64,000 nucleotides of DNA from the NCBI RefSeq assembly GCF_000247695.1, contig NW_004624730.1, forward strand, positions 29,565,856 to 29,629,855, in the 5' to 3' direction. Positions 25,318 through 36,872 of this stretch are shown here, piece after piece. The stretch's first letter is position 1, and each line of letters opens with the position of its first letter. The notes beneath the pieces were generated by a model. That model saw nothing but the letters and a program-made list of their open reading frames with translations, had not been told where the DNA came from and searched no databases. The DNA comes from Heterocephalus glaber. Taxonomy: Eukaryota > Chordata > Mammalia > Rodentia > Bathyergidae. A program made the translations under genes and the position numbers.

Positions 25318-25387
25318 TTTCAGTTCTGGGGATCAAATCCAGAATTTTAGCAGGCAAACACTCCAGCAGTAAGTTATACTCCCAAAT
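25318..25387 (-). mobile_element. Old, decayed ID-like SINE in the L1
   Basis: gttctggggatcaaatccag, then ttagcaggcaaacactccag and cagtaagttatactccca read as a diverged antisense ID body. L1 sequence resumes on both sides (gtggtatctcaatt before, actcattgtggtttt after), which confirms an insertion. It is more diverged than the neighbour at 25479. Confidence 0.65.
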
Positions 25388-25459
25388 ACTCATTGTGGTT
25401 TTCATTTGTAGTTCTCTGATGATTAGTAATTCTGAATATTTTTTCCACATATTTGTTAG

Positions 25460-25478
25460 CTATTTGTGTGTTTTCTTT
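25460..25478 (+). repeat. Left TSD of the ID SINE at 25479
   Basis: ctatttgtgtgttttcttt recurs exactly at 25578-25596 (19 bp). Confidence 0.9.
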
Positions 25479-25577
25479 ATTATTATTATTATTATAATTT
25501 TTTTTGTACTGGGGATCGAACTCAGGTCCTTCCTCTTGCGCAGCAGGCAGCGAAACCACTGAGCTAAATCCCCGGCC
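25479..25577 (-). mobile_element. Young ID SINE, antisense, 19-bp TSD
   Basis: An (att)n/poly(T) tail, gtactggggatcgaactcag, then cttgcgcagcaggcagcgaa and accactgagctaaatccccg. Antisense A box (ccactgagcta) and B box (ggatcgaactc) are intact. The TSD is 19 bp and perfect. It is of the gcgcagcaggcagcg subtype, shared with the copy at 54780, and among the youngest elements in the window. Confidence 0.95.
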
Positions 25578-25596
25578 CTATTTGTGTGTTTTCTTT
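25578..25596 (+). repeat. Right TSD of the ID SINE at 25479
   Basis: Exact copy of 25460-25478. Confidence 0.9.
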
Positions 25597-28500
25597 TGAG
25601 AAAATCTTCATTTGGGTCTATTGCATTTTATTTAAATGTATTTGTATTTTTGTTCTGAAATCGTTTTTGGAATCCCTTATATATTCTGGATATCAATCCT
25701 TTGCTGGATAGTTTACAAATATTTTCCTCCATTTTGTATATTCTAGATATAAATCCTTTGCTAGATATTTAGTTGACAAATATTTTCTTCCATTCTGTAG
25801 ATTATCTCTGCACTCTACTGTTTATTTTGCAGTGCAGAGCTTTTTAGTTTGATCGACCCCCATTAATTTGTATTCATTTTTGTTTCCCTATTGGGGTCTT
25901 CTCTAAAACAGCCTTGCTCATTCCAATGCAAGTGTAGACAGTTCCCATACATTCCTGCATTCCTCTACACAGTCCTAAGCACTACTTCTTTGTTTTTTAT
26001 CCAATAATTCCATGGTTTGAGGTCTTATATTTTATTATTTGATTCATTTTTAGTCAATGTGTGTGTTTGTGTGTGTGACTCATAAGAGGTAGGGATCTAA
26101 TTTCATTCTTCTGCATGTAAATATCCATTTTTTAAACACCATTTATGAAAAGACTGTGATTTCTTCAGCCCATCAGTAAACCTTTGTAGAAAATGAGTTG
26201 GCTGGAGATGCAGCTGTAGGCTATTTTGTGCCATTGGTCTATGGAACAGTTTTTATGTCAATACCATGCTGTTTCAAACACTATAGCTTTGTGGTATATC
26301 TAATTTCCCATAATGTGTTACCTCTTTTTTGTCCTTTTTGCTTAAATGACTTTGGAAATTTAAAGGGTTATTCTAGTCCCATATAAATTCTAGAGTTTTT
26401 TCTAGTTCTGTGAAGGACTGTCTTTGGTATTTTGGTTGTGGTACACTGAATCTGTAGATCATTTTCCATAGTATGACCATTTTCACAATATTGATTCCTC
26501 CAATCCATGACACAGGATGTCTTTCCAATGTTTGGGTCCTCTTCAATTTCTTTCACCAGTGTTTTATATTTTTCATTATACAGCTCTTTTGCCTCTTTAT
26601 TTAAATTTATTTTAAGATTTACATTTTTATAACTATTATGAAGTTGTAAGATTATAAAGTTATAAGATTGCTCTCTTGACTTCTATTGCAGAAAACTTAT
26701 TATTTTAATAAAGCAATGTTAATGATTTTTGTGTGTCAGTTTTGTATCCTGAAACTTTGCTGATTTTATTTATTAATTGTAACAGGTTTTGGAAGAGTTT
26801 GGGGATTTTCCTTATTAAGATCTTGTCATCTTCAAACAAACAGTGACAATTTGACTTCTTTTCCAATTTATATGGCCTTTATTTGTCTTGTCTTATTACT
26901 CTAGCTAGGATTTCCAGAATTATGTTGAATAAAAATGGGGAAGGTAGGCATCTTCGCCTTTCTTATTTCAGATCTGAGAGAGAAGATTGTTCATTTTCCT
27001 CCCTTCAGTATAATGGCAACTATCAGCTTCAGATAAATAGCTTTTATACTTGGAGGTATGTTCCATATACCTAATTTGTTTAGCCTTTTTACATGAAATG
27101 ATCTGGCATGTTATCAAAACATTTTTTTGCGTCTCTTGAACTATCATGTAGTGTTTGTCCTCATTCTGTTGATTAGGTGTATCACATTTATTCATTTGCT
27201 CATGTTGAATCAGCCTTGTCTCCTTGAAATAAATCCCACTTGCTCATGGTGAATTATTGTTTTAATATGTTGTTGGATTTTGTTTGTGAGGATTTTGTGG
27301 AGTACTTGTGTATCTGTGTCCATCAAGGACATTTGACTGCAGTTTTCCTTCTTTGCTGTGCCCTTATCTGATTTGACTATCAGGATATATTGGCTCAAAG
27401 AATATATTTGGAAGAATTTCTTTATCTTCTATTTTTTGGAATGACTTAAAGATAATTGTTATTACTTTTTTTAGATGTTTGGTATAATTTAGCAATGAAG
27501 CTATCTTGTCCTTGGCTTTTATTTGGTGGAAGATTTTTATTACTAATTTATTCTTATTATTTGTTATTAGACTATTAAGATTTTGTGCTTCATCATGATT
27601 TTGGTAAGATATATTTGCCTAGAAATTTGTCTGTTTCTTCTAGGTTATCAAATTTCTTTGCATATAGTTGCTCTTAATATTTTTTAATTGTTCTTCATAT
27701 TTTTGTGATCAGTTGTAATGTTTCCCTTTTCATCTCTGATTTTTGAATCATCTCTCTCCTTTTCTAAGTTAGCTAAAGGCTTGTCTATTTTGCTTATCTT
27801 TTCAAATAACGAGCTCTCTATTTAGTTGATCATTTTTATTGTTTTAGTCTCTTTATGTTTACTTTCATCTTTATGAATGTTTTCCTTCTACTAATTTTGG
27901 ATTTAGATCCTTGTTATTTTGCAACAATCTGTTTATGTGAGATCTTTCTACTTTATTGTCCTAGGCGTTGGTTGTTATAAACTCCTTCTTAGTGCTGCTC
28001 TTGCTGTTTCCCATAGGTTTTAGTGCCATGTGTCCATTTTCATTTGTTTTAAGTTTTTTTTTTAATTTTCTTCATTATTTCTTCCTTGATCCATTGGTTG
28101 TTCAAAAATAAGTTATTTAACTTCCATGTAGTTACATAGTTTCCAAAGTTTTTCTTGTTACTGATTTATACATTTATTGCATTGGTTCAAGAAGATTATT
28201 GATATGATTTCAATTTTTAATATGTTTGAAGAATTGTTTTGTGTTCTAGCATATTATCTATTCCAGAGAAGATTCATGTTGGATGGGATATTCTGGAAAT
28301 ATCTTTCAGTTCCATTTGGCCTAGGGTGCAATCTAACTCTGTATTTTCTTTGTTGATAGTCTGTCTGATTTGTCCGTTGCTAATGTGAAATGTTAGAGTC
28401 CCCTACTACTACTGTTTTGGGGACTACCACTCCTTCTAGGTTTATTACTATTTGCTTTATAAATTTTAGTGCCCAGATGTATTTATATTTAGAAATATTC

Positions 28501-28835
28501 TCTTTTGCTGCTTTGACCCCTTAATCATTATGTAATCACCTCACTTGTCTCTTTACTGCTTTTGACTTAGTCCATTTTATCTGATATCAATACATTTACT
28601 CCTTCCTTTGTTTGGATTCCATTTACGTAGAATATTTTACTCCTTCCTTCACTTTTATTCTATTTGTGTCTTTAGTGGTAAAGTGAGGTTCTTGTAAGTA
28701 ACATAATTGCTTTGGTTTTATTTTATATACTCAGTCACTCTATGTCCTTCATTCAAGAATTTAATCCATTTACAATCAAAGTAATTATTGACAGGTAGGG
28801 TCTTATTACAGCTATTTTAAACTTTGTTTTCTAAT

Positions 28836-29133
28836 TATCAATTATTTGTTTTAATCATTTGATAATTTGAAATAGGAAGAAAAGGTCCAAAGTTAGGGGA
28901 AGTGGGAGGGGAAGAGGAAAGGAAAAAAGGGAAAGGAAAAATTATGAGAAAAGGAAAAAATGGAAACAAAATCTTTGTAAATGGGGAATGGTTGGAGGTG
29001 ATGAAGGGAGCACAGGGAATGAGGAAAGATAAGAACCAAGATACATCATGTACAGGTACAAGCACCCAATGATAAATGTAAACGTATTGTATACCTAAAA
29101 TGCACCAATAAAAGAATTTAAGGAAAAAAATAA
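28836..29133 (+). mobile_element. 5'-truncated L1 3' end, sense, inside the older antisense L1
   Basis: From about 28874: a purine-rich 3' UTR tract (aggggaagtgggaggggaag, later gagaaaaggaaaaaatgga), then tacatcatgtacaggtacaa, aaacgtattgtataccta and accaataaaag with an A-rich tail. The same 3' end occurs at 46893 and, in antisense, at 12013. ttgttttctaa is repeated at 28824-28834 and 29134-29144 and is the likely TSD. Bases 28836-28873 are not recognised as L1 3' UTR and may be further L1 or filler. Confidence 0.75.
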
Positions 29134-29149
29134 TTGTTTTCTAAATTGT

Positions 29150-30490
29150 TGCAGTTTCTTTCTCTCTCTTACACTCAACCTTTGGGTTAAGTGTTCTATT
29201 CTTGTATAGCAGTGTGTTTTGATTCCTTGCTTGTTATTTGTGGTTCATTTATTATAGGTTTTTGCTTTGTGACTACTCTGAATAACAAGCTATTTTGTTA
29301 AATAACAAGCTATTTTTAAATTATTCCAGACAATGTAATCATGCAAACCTTGACAAGAGTGGTCGGGATTTGCTATTTGCCTAGTTTTAGGTTTCTCAGG
29401 CCAGCATTAAGTTACAGGGAAAGGTCTTATACTTAGTACCCTATATTCCTAGTGAATGGGATCTTGCATCACATTATGTTTCCTGTGTTTGGGATACTCT
29501 TGATGAAAGCAGACCCTTGCCCTCCTAGTCAAATATTAAACTATGTCTCACCTGAGTCTCACAACCCTAAAGACTTACAAGTCTCAGGGGTGCACTGAGA
29601 TCCTGTGTAGCTAGTGTGGCTGGTAGAGATTCAGGCTAAAACACAAGTCCATCCCACTGAAGCACTGAAGCATGGGGTTTTCCTTGGTGATATGGATATT
29701 CAGGATCCCTGCCTATGAGTACAGGTGTGGCTCACAGCTATACTGCCTGAGGTTGGAGGACCAGCACTGGGGATAGAGACAGTCATTTGGTCACTGAGGT
29801 TAATTCTAAGCTGAGTCATACCTGAGTCATAACTGCTAAGACCTGTATAGTCTTGAGAGGAGGCCAGTGTGCTGAAGCTCACTCCATGGAGGGAAATAAT
29901 ACAGTATGATCAGATCTCTGCCTGGTATGGAAGTATGTCTAGAGGCTCTGACTGTGAACTTCTAACCATGTACAATGCCTTCAGTTTCTCAGAGCACTTG
30001 GTCTCACCGAGACAGACCTGGTATTGAGCTCTAAGGCAAAGTCCTGTGTTAGTGTTCATATCCTAAATAGTCTTACTTTCCACTAGGCAGCTCACGTTTG
30101 GAAGAAAGGTCATAGAGGCCGATAGCCAACTGGCCTAACACAGTTTACTTGGCCACTTTGTAGGTGTTGTTCTAATAGTAGGGGTTGTGAGGCTTTGCCC
30201 AGCATTGAGCTCCTCTGTAGCAGGCCTGTTCTGGGTTTCAAGTCTAAAGCTTGCTCTTGGCTTTCCCTTTCTGAGCAGGAGGCATCTCTGTCCACACTAG
30301 GCTGCTTGAAGTTGGGGGAGAAGTGATGTTAGCAGCTCTTTTTGTCTCTGTAATACATCTCTCACTTAGTTATATGAAACCAAGATGTTATGGTCTCTTA
30401 CCTTATTTCTTATCATACTAGTTTGATGAATGAATAGCATTCATTTGGCGTGCCTGTATGAAAACAATCACCAGTGAGTCTTAGTTGCCA
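29150..30490 (-). mobile_element. Probable 5' UTR/ORF1 side of the ancient antisense L1
   Basis: This less AT-rich block directly continues the ORF2 start and ends with ttagttgccatcttgtgaat, a string typical of the antisense edge of old L1 5' UTRs. Minus frames at 29700-29882 and 30110-30295 are not protein-like. I infer that it belongs to the L1 at 24040-28835. ORF1 was not identified. Confidence 0.4.
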
Positions 30491-32300
30491 TCTTGTGAAT
30501 GGATCTTAAAATCAATAAGATAAAAAATACAGAATTCCAAAGTCAACTTCAAAAACTTATTCAAAGTCATAAACATTTATATTTGTCATTGACTATTCTC
30601 ATCTTTATTTTCTACTTAAGTTATCACATATATTTACAATATGCTGCCCAAGTTACTGAAAAACTCTCTTATTCATTTTAATCTGGTTTCATTTCTCTTT
30701 ATAAAAAATTTAATTCCATTAAAGGGTTGTAAATTATCGCTTTATTGTCCAAGATGTTAATTCATTGCATCATTTCATAATCCAAACTTTTCCAAAGATT
30801 CAGACATGTGGATCTTTATCGATTTTCTTTCAAGAGAAATTTTTTTCAATATGATTAAGTATTTACATCCTGAAAGTTAGTCGTTCGTTCTCATCTTATT
30901 TTACATAAACTTATAAAACAACCTCTTTCCTCCCTATAGCTATTATCACCTTATTAATTATATTCTCAAAGATGCAGTGACAGAACTAAATGTCTTTTAT
31001 CTGCCCTTTCGAGAGGTTCCTCTAGGTCCTAAGAGAGGTCTCCAGGCCAATTAAGAAAACAACTTCAGTTTCTAACACATCTCTTCTGGGGCAGTATTTT
31101 TTTTTCCTGCATAATTCTTCCTGAATCCCTTACAAAATTGCTTTCCAAATGTCTTCAATCAACTTTTGTTTCTTTTCTACATTCTGGAATTTAATTCCAA
31201 GCATTGAATTGTAACAGATGCAAAATATGAGGAGAAGGTAAGGTGAACCAACAGATCTTCTGCATAACAGATCACATTCCTAAATAGTGCACTATGTATC
31301 ACTTTAAAGATTGTTGCATCATTCTAAAGATTCACATCCTTAAATTATAATCTCCATAACTCTTGATATTTTCTTCTTTCCAGTGAAAAAAGTAGGGATT
31401 TCCAACTCCTCTTCCCCAAGCCTTTCAGAGGCTTTATTTCCAAATCAGCATCATCCTGGTCAATTTTCCTTTTATTCAGGGGTCCTGGTGCACAATCCTG
31501 ATCGGTTATGAAATGCATCAGTTAGATTTAGTTGACTAAACTCTTCAAAACTAGGTTTAAATCCCAGTATTTAAAATTAGCCTCTTGACCACAAACAAAA
31601 TGACCTTGGCTTATAGAGTAGCATATCAGTAGAATTCACATCTGATTTTTCTTTCACTGAAGGCTCTATTAAGCATGAAATATGACTTCCTGTTTGAGCA
31701 CGGTTTGGAATCACTTGCATAACTAAAAGCCTTCTTTCTTTATTTCTCTTTGGTAAGGACTTTCTTTCTGATGGCAGGAATTTAAAAATTCTTTGTTATT
31801 TTCTGCTCTCTTTTTTAGCCTTGATCTTCCTTCCCACTGGACTCCTACAAGATAATAGACTATAAATAAGCAAGGGCATCCACATCAATATCTACTTCTT
31901 TATAAATTGCAAACTTTTTTTTACATGAACATATCTCAAATGCAGCAAAGTGCAAATTGACATGATAATTAGAAATTATTTCATATTAATAATAGTGGTA
32001 AAAAGCTGTCTTGAAATACCAAAGATCACAAAGGATGCAAACAAATGGCAATTCACATTACTGGTTGTAGAAATATATACAGTCTAAGAAATCTACATAG
32101 GAGTGCAAGTCAATGAAATCTAGTAAAGCCAGACATATAAATATATCTCTAGTAGCCCCAAATTTCACTATTTGTCCTATACCTCAAGGCACTTTCTATG
32201 TATATGGCAAGGAGATTTTTTTTTTAAAAAAACCTTGGCAAAAAACCCTAAATGTTCAACATGAAAACTGGTTTACTATTAGTCAATGACAATTTAAAAA
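30491..32300. other. Unassigned AT-rich sequence, no gene found
   Basis: No landmarks. The 60-codon frame at 30499-30681 is chance. Confidence 0.4.
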
Positions 32301-32310
32301 CACTTACATA

Positions 32311-32502
32311 GGGACAGGCATAAAAGCACATGCCTGTAATTTTAGCACTTTGAGAGGCTGAGGCAGAAGGTGAAGTTCAAGTTCAGCTTGTGCAACTTAG
32401 TGACTTAGCAAGACCCTGCTTCAAAATAAAGCATAAAAAAAGAGCTGGGGATAGAGCTCAGTGTGAAGATCCTGGATTCAGTCCCCAAAAGTGAAAAAAA
32501 TC
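32311..32502 (+). mobile_element. B1-dID-like composite SINE
   Basis: The first half is 7SL-derived: gcacatgcctgtaattttag, ctttgagaggctgaggcag, then agcaagaccctgcttcaaaa. The second half is tRNA-derived: gagctggggatagagctcag, then gattcagtccccaaaa and an A-rich tail. Imperfect direct repeats cacttacata (32301-32310) and cacatacata (32503-32512) flank it. The dimer of a B1 unit and a deleted ID unit is known from several non-muroid rodent lineages. Confidence 0.8.
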
Positions 32503-32512
32503 CACATACATA

Positions 32513-33334
32513 AATCTTAGAATTAAATACTCAGCCTCATTCAGATGAAATTTAAAGATATAAAAATTATAAACATATTGTTCAGGGATATATGCATAGA
32601 AGACCATAGAAATAGATGGGGTTGAAGGAGCCCATGGGGAGAATGGTTGCTTTGGTAAGAGTTACAGGGAGTATGCAACCAGGGCAAAGTCTGTTAAAAG
32701 GTTTTGGTTCCATTCATCATATTTAATATTCTTGCCTGGAAGGTGAAAAACAAATGTATCTTCATTCTTTCTTTTAACTTTTTCTCTCTTACAATTATAA
32801 CTGGATTTTTCCTTTATCTAGACTGATAATCTCTGACTTTTAACTGGTAAATTTCTTGGTTTTTGAAAAATCTTTTTTCAGTAATTAGGGTTTCCTTGGA
32901 ATGACAAACTTTTATAAATGGAGCATCATTTTATTTTCTTTTGCTCATTTCCTTTTAAAGTCTTAACATGTAATAACTATATATTTTTTCTAACTCAGTC
33001 TTTGCTATTCATTATTTTGGTCTTCTTCCTGAACATAAGTAGAATATCATTATACTCTAATTATCAGTTAATAAACAGTTTTGATTATTTAAAGTAATTC
33101 AATTATTCATATATTTATTCATTTGTTACAAACAAAAAAATAATAGTTTTTCATAAAAAATTAAGTTTATCAGTACAATTTATCAATGCCATTATTCACA
33201 GTTGCTATTTATATCTGAAAACTTTATTTTGGGCTTGTTTTTGTTTTGGTTAAATGGGGCAAATTTTCTTTTTTATAAGCCATTTCTCCTTTTCATTTTT
33301 TATATTTTTGTTGCTTTTTGTTTTTGTATTTCTT
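32513..33334. other. Unassigned AT-rich sequence, no gene found
   Basis: T-rich in its right half (33240-33334). No exon signals. Confidence 0.35.
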
Positions 33335-33460
33335 TGTTTTTACTTTTACTAGTACATCTTTACAGTGCATAATGATTATATTCACTGTAAGAAATTGGTA
33401 CATGTACACACACATTTTGTCCTTTTTTTCTTCCTCCCTCCACCCCCTTTTATTTTTTCT

Positions 33461-33659
33461 AGCATCAGATTCATTTATTTATAAGACCTTATAAATTTAA
33501 TTATCATATATGCAGATAGAAAACCAGACTAGTAGGCCAAAAAACATCAAACATTTAAGAAAATTGTACTAAATTAATGTACACGTTTACTATATGTGTT
33601 GCCAAAGAGAGCACCAAGGTACACTTTTAAATATATTGTCTGCCCTGGATTAAAATACC
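33461..33659 (-). mobile_element. 199-bp insertion in the L1 3' UTR with flanking direct repeats
   Basis: ttattttttct stands at 33450-33460 and again at 33660-33670, and L1 3' UTR sequence resumes cleanly on the far side. The insert has no A tail and no SINE body. Part of it resembles U6 snRNA (see the next entry). The direct repeat is low in complexity, so a chance match is possible. Confidence 0.45.
33556..33614 (-). pseudogene. RNU6: U6 snRNA-like 5' segment
   Basis: On the minus strand from 33614 the sequence reads GTGCTCTCTTTGGCAACACA and then TATA. Against the first 24 bases of U6 snRNA it differs at three places (GTGCTCgCTTcGGCAgCACATATA in U6). After that the match weakens; a TACA and a TTAG can be aligned if about six bases are deleted. 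The rest of U6 is absent. It would be a truncated retro-copy. The 45 bases 5' of the match lack a correctly spaced TATA/PSE pair, so it is not a functional gene. Confidence 0.45.
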
Positions 33660-34848
33660 TTATTTTTTCTTTTTCCTATTATCTTCCTTTTATTTTGTTA
33701 TATATTGAATTTTTTATATAAGAGAAATCATGCAATATTTAAGCTTGCTTGTTTGAATTACTTCCCTTAAAGTTATGATCTGAAGGTGCATCCATTTTCC
33801 TACAAATGACTCAAATTTATCCCTTTTTATGCCAGAGTAATACTCCATTGTGTATAAATACCACATTTTAACCTGTTCATCTATTGATAGACATATAGAC
33901 TGTTTCCAAGATTTAGTTGGTATGAATTGTCCTGCTAAACACAGGTATGCATACAACACTGTAGTATGATATCTTTACCTCTTTTGAGAAGATACTTAGA
34001 AGGAGAATAACTGGGTCAAATGTAACATCTAATTTTTTTTGAGGAATCTCCATACTGCTTTCCATAGTGATTGTATCAATTTACAGTCACACCAACAATG
34101 GAAAAAGGTTTCTTTCTCCTCTCAGCTTCCCCAGCATTTGTTATTGGTTGATTTCTTGATGGTGGCCATTCTTTCTGGAGTGCAATGGAATCTTAGTGTT
34201 GTTCTAATTTGTGTTTCTCCAATGACCAGTGATGTTGAACATTTTTTCATGTATTTATTGGCTGTTTGTATTTCTTCATCTAAGAAGTGTCTATTCATTT
34301 CAGATATCCATTTTTAATTGGGTCCTTAAATTTGGGGGATCTGATTTTTTTGAGGTCTTCATATATTCTAGATAATAGTCCTTTGTCTGAGGAGTAGATG
34401 GGGAAAATTTTTCCCATTCTGTAGGTTGTCCCTTCACCTACAACCTTTTCTTGGTTTCCTTCCCTATGTAAAAGCTTTTTAATTTGATTTGATCCCATTT
34501 GTTGATTCTTGGTATTATTTCTTGTGCAGTCGAGGTTTTGTTCAACAAGTCTGCTTATACCTATGTCTTCAAGAGTTTTACCTATTTTGTCTTCCAGGAG
34601 ATTATGTGTTTCTGTTCTAATGTTGAGATCTTTGATCCATTTTGATTTTAGTTTAGTGCATGGTGAGAAATATGAGTCTAAGTTCAATCTTCAGCATGTG
34701 GACAGCCAGTTTTCCCAGAACCATTTGTTAAAGAGGCTGTCTTTCCTCTAGCAAAGAGATTTTGCCCCTTTGTCAAAGGTAGCATAGCTGAGCATGCTTG
34801 GAGCTACTTCTGTATCTTTTATTCCATTCCATAGATCCATGCATCTGG

Positions 34849-34954
34849 GTTTTGCTGTGTAGTTCAGGATGGCCTTGAACTCACTATGTAAGCTGGTCTC
34901 TAAATTGCAGTCATCCTCCTACATCAGCCTTCAGGCATGCACCACCACACCTGG
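34849..34954 (-). mobile_element. B1 SINE, antisense
   Basis: ttttgctgtgtagttcagga, tggccttgaactcactatgt, agtcatcctcctacatcagc, then caggcatgcaccaccacacc: the B1 (7SL-derived) body read backwards. It sits exactly at the 5' edge of the L1 piece. No convincing TSD was found. Confidence 0.85.
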
Positions 34955-35519
34955 GTCATTTGTCTTTTTTAAAAATACTAATGTAACTTTTATTGTCCAG
35001 AAAGTAGAGGGAAAGGAATGAATAAAACTAGATATCTCTCCATCTCCATATGACAAAACATGACTGATATAAGCCAGTTGATATAACTTCATTTTTTGGC
35101 GGATGATTAGTCTAAAATTGGACACTTGTATTGGTAATGGAGAGAGGAGAATATCAGTATATCATCTAAGAATTCTTTCTTTACCTGATTAAATTGGAAA
35201 ACCTCATCAAGAGAGTGTTTCCGCTGCCTGTTTTCTTCTTGCTTTTAATGTAAAAATGATTCTAGAAATGTGGTGGCTCTTTGTGGCCATGAAATGTTAT
35301 ACAGGACAGGAAACTAGTAAGATCTTGGGTCCTACTAACATTCTTCAGTATCCAAATACATTTCTATATAATATTTATGACAATATTCTTATACTTTTTT
35401 CAACTTTATAAGACACTTCCGTACTAGTTTATTTGGATGGGATAACCTATTATCATATTTAATATCATACGCTATTTTTCTTTATTTAATGACAAAATAT
35501 ATGTAAACCATATTTACTG
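34955..35519. other. Unassigned sequence, no gene found
   Basis: No landmarks after the B1. The minus frame at 34931-35125 overlaps the B1 and is not coding. Confidence 0.35.
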
Positions 35520-36330
35520 TATTAAGAATTGTTAAGTATACTGTTCAGTGGTATTAAGTCCATTCACATTGTTGTGCAACCATCATTGGCATCCATGATT
35601 TTCAAACTTTTTTCTTCTCAAACTGAAACTCTGCATACACTGAACACTGACTCCCTATTCTCTCCTTTCAGTTCTAAAAACTATAACTCTACTTTCCATC
35701 TCTATAAATTTGAGAGCTCCAGTGACCCAATGATTCACGAATGTCGTCCTTTTGTGACTAGCTTAGTATAGTGTCTTCAAGGTTCATTTATGTCATAACG
35801 TGTCAGAATTTCCTTCCTTTTTAAAATGAATAATAATCTACAGTATATAAAATATTATAATATTCTATGTATGTATGTCACATTCTATTTATTTATTCAT
35901 TAATGGACACCTGGGTTGCTTCACAACTTGGGCTATTGTGAAGAATGCTACAACAAATATAGGTTTACAAATATCCGTTTGAGTCCTACTTTGGATATAC
36001 ACATTCAGAAATGGAATTCCTGGCTTATGTGGTAACTATATGTAGATCTTTCTTTCTCTTCCTTTCTTTCTTTTTTTTCTTTCTTTTTTTGTTCTTTCTT
36101 TCTTTCCTTTTCTCTTTCTTTTTTTATTAAGGAACTGCCATGCCATTTTCTATAGCAGTTACACCTACCAGAAAGGTTCTAATTTCCTACCAGCCATACA
36201 GAAGGGTTCCAACTTCTCTACACTTTGCTAGCACATATTATTTCTGTCTTATTTTTAATGATTATCATACTTACCATAGATTTCTAATTGTATTTTATAA
36301 TGTTTATTCTGTAGTTTGAGGAATGTGCAG
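35520..36330 (-). mobile_element. L1M (MC/ME-like) 3' end, antisense
   Basis: gtccattcacattgttgtgc, aaccatcattggcatcca, cttttgtgactagcttagta, attcattaatggacacctgg and aagaatgctacaacaaatat follow the order of old L1M 3' ends. A pyrimidine tract (36047-36127) splits it, then gttacacctaccagaaagg and the ORF2 edge follow. Confidence 0.7.
36047..36127. repeat. (TTTC)n pyrimidine tract
   Basis: About 80 bases of almost pure T and C with tttc/ctttc units, inside the L1M copy. Confidence 0.85.
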
Positions 36331-36529
36331 GAATTTATTTGGATATTTAGATTTTATTTTTAGTTTTATATTCTACTCTCACCCTTCTTCACATTTGCCA
36401 CCATCTAGCAGATTTGTAGAGGCTCAAATCAAGGATTCTCAATCCAAAACCAGGTCTTAAAAGGTCAATGCTCAGGGCATTGACCCTGGGTGACTTGTAG
36501 CTGTCACTCACTCTTGGCTTGGTCACTGG

Positions 36530-36800
36530 TCATGAGGATGGATCAGCATTGTCTTACCTCCCTAATCTCTTAGCTCTCTATATGCCAGAGTTACAACCAT
36601 ACCTTCTTTTCCTTCCCCTTGTATTGGTAAAAGAGTTCCTTCCTTTATTTCATTGTTCTCAAGGGGCCTTGGTTTCAGATTCCTATTTCTCACAGTGCCT
36701 TTGTTACCACCATCCTAGAAGATTCTCATTCAGCTGCTATTACCTGATTAAGGTTCCTAATTTAAGCAAATACTTTATTCTACCCTACCTAGTTTTTAGC
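36530..36800. repeat. Possible L2 3' remnant
   Basis: ttacctccctaatctcttag, gccagagttacaaccatac, ttcctttatttcattgttct and aaggggccttggtttcag resemble the L2 segment around the tgctgttccc landmark, at low identity. The overlapping 117-codon plus frame at 36519-36872 is hydrophobic and not a recognised protein. Confidence 0.35.
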
Positions 36801-36872
36801 TTTATGATTTTTTTATATGTTTATTTTTCCTATAACTTAGTTGTGATATTTTTGCTATGTTTATATGCCTAA

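Larger units (their letters stand above)
24835..28835 (-). mobile_element. Near-complete ancient L1 ORF2, antisense
   Basis: The ORF2 C-terminus and proximal 3' UTR begin near 24836 (atttcatttgacctaatta, then gaatttcattctttttctgg). ORF2 then runs rightward to its N-terminal region near 28750-28790, where aatttaatccatttacaatc is the antisense of the NVNGL-type start of the endonuclease. A minus frame at 27210-27398 still reads QVLHKILTNKIQQHIKTIIH, the RT segment before the conserved VGFI. The reading frame is destroyed throughout. SINEs at 25318 and 25479 interrupt it. Confidence 0.8.
33335..34848 (-). mobile_element. L1 3' UTR and ORF2 C-terminal part, antisense
   Basis: A T-rich tail, a CT-rich tract (33425-33450), then after an insertion the caatatttaagcttgcttg segment and ORF2. 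Minus frames read YTMEYYSGIKRDKFESFVGK near 33780-33850 and NLLEDKIGKTLEDIGIS near 34560-34610, the conserved C-terminal parts of ORF2. The frame is broken in at least two places. It is 5' truncated at the B1 that starts near 34849. Confidence 0.85.

Noticed and set aside
33615..33659. TATA-like sequence upstream of the U6-like segment as a possible U6 promoter
   Set aside because: The AT-rich motif lies too close to the U6-like start and there is no PSE-like element; the U6 body is truncated.
36519..36872. 117-codon plus-strand frame, the longest outside L1 and gap
   Set aside because: Hydrophobic, low-complexity product with no recognisable domain; overlaps a possible L2 remnant; no splice or promoter signals.
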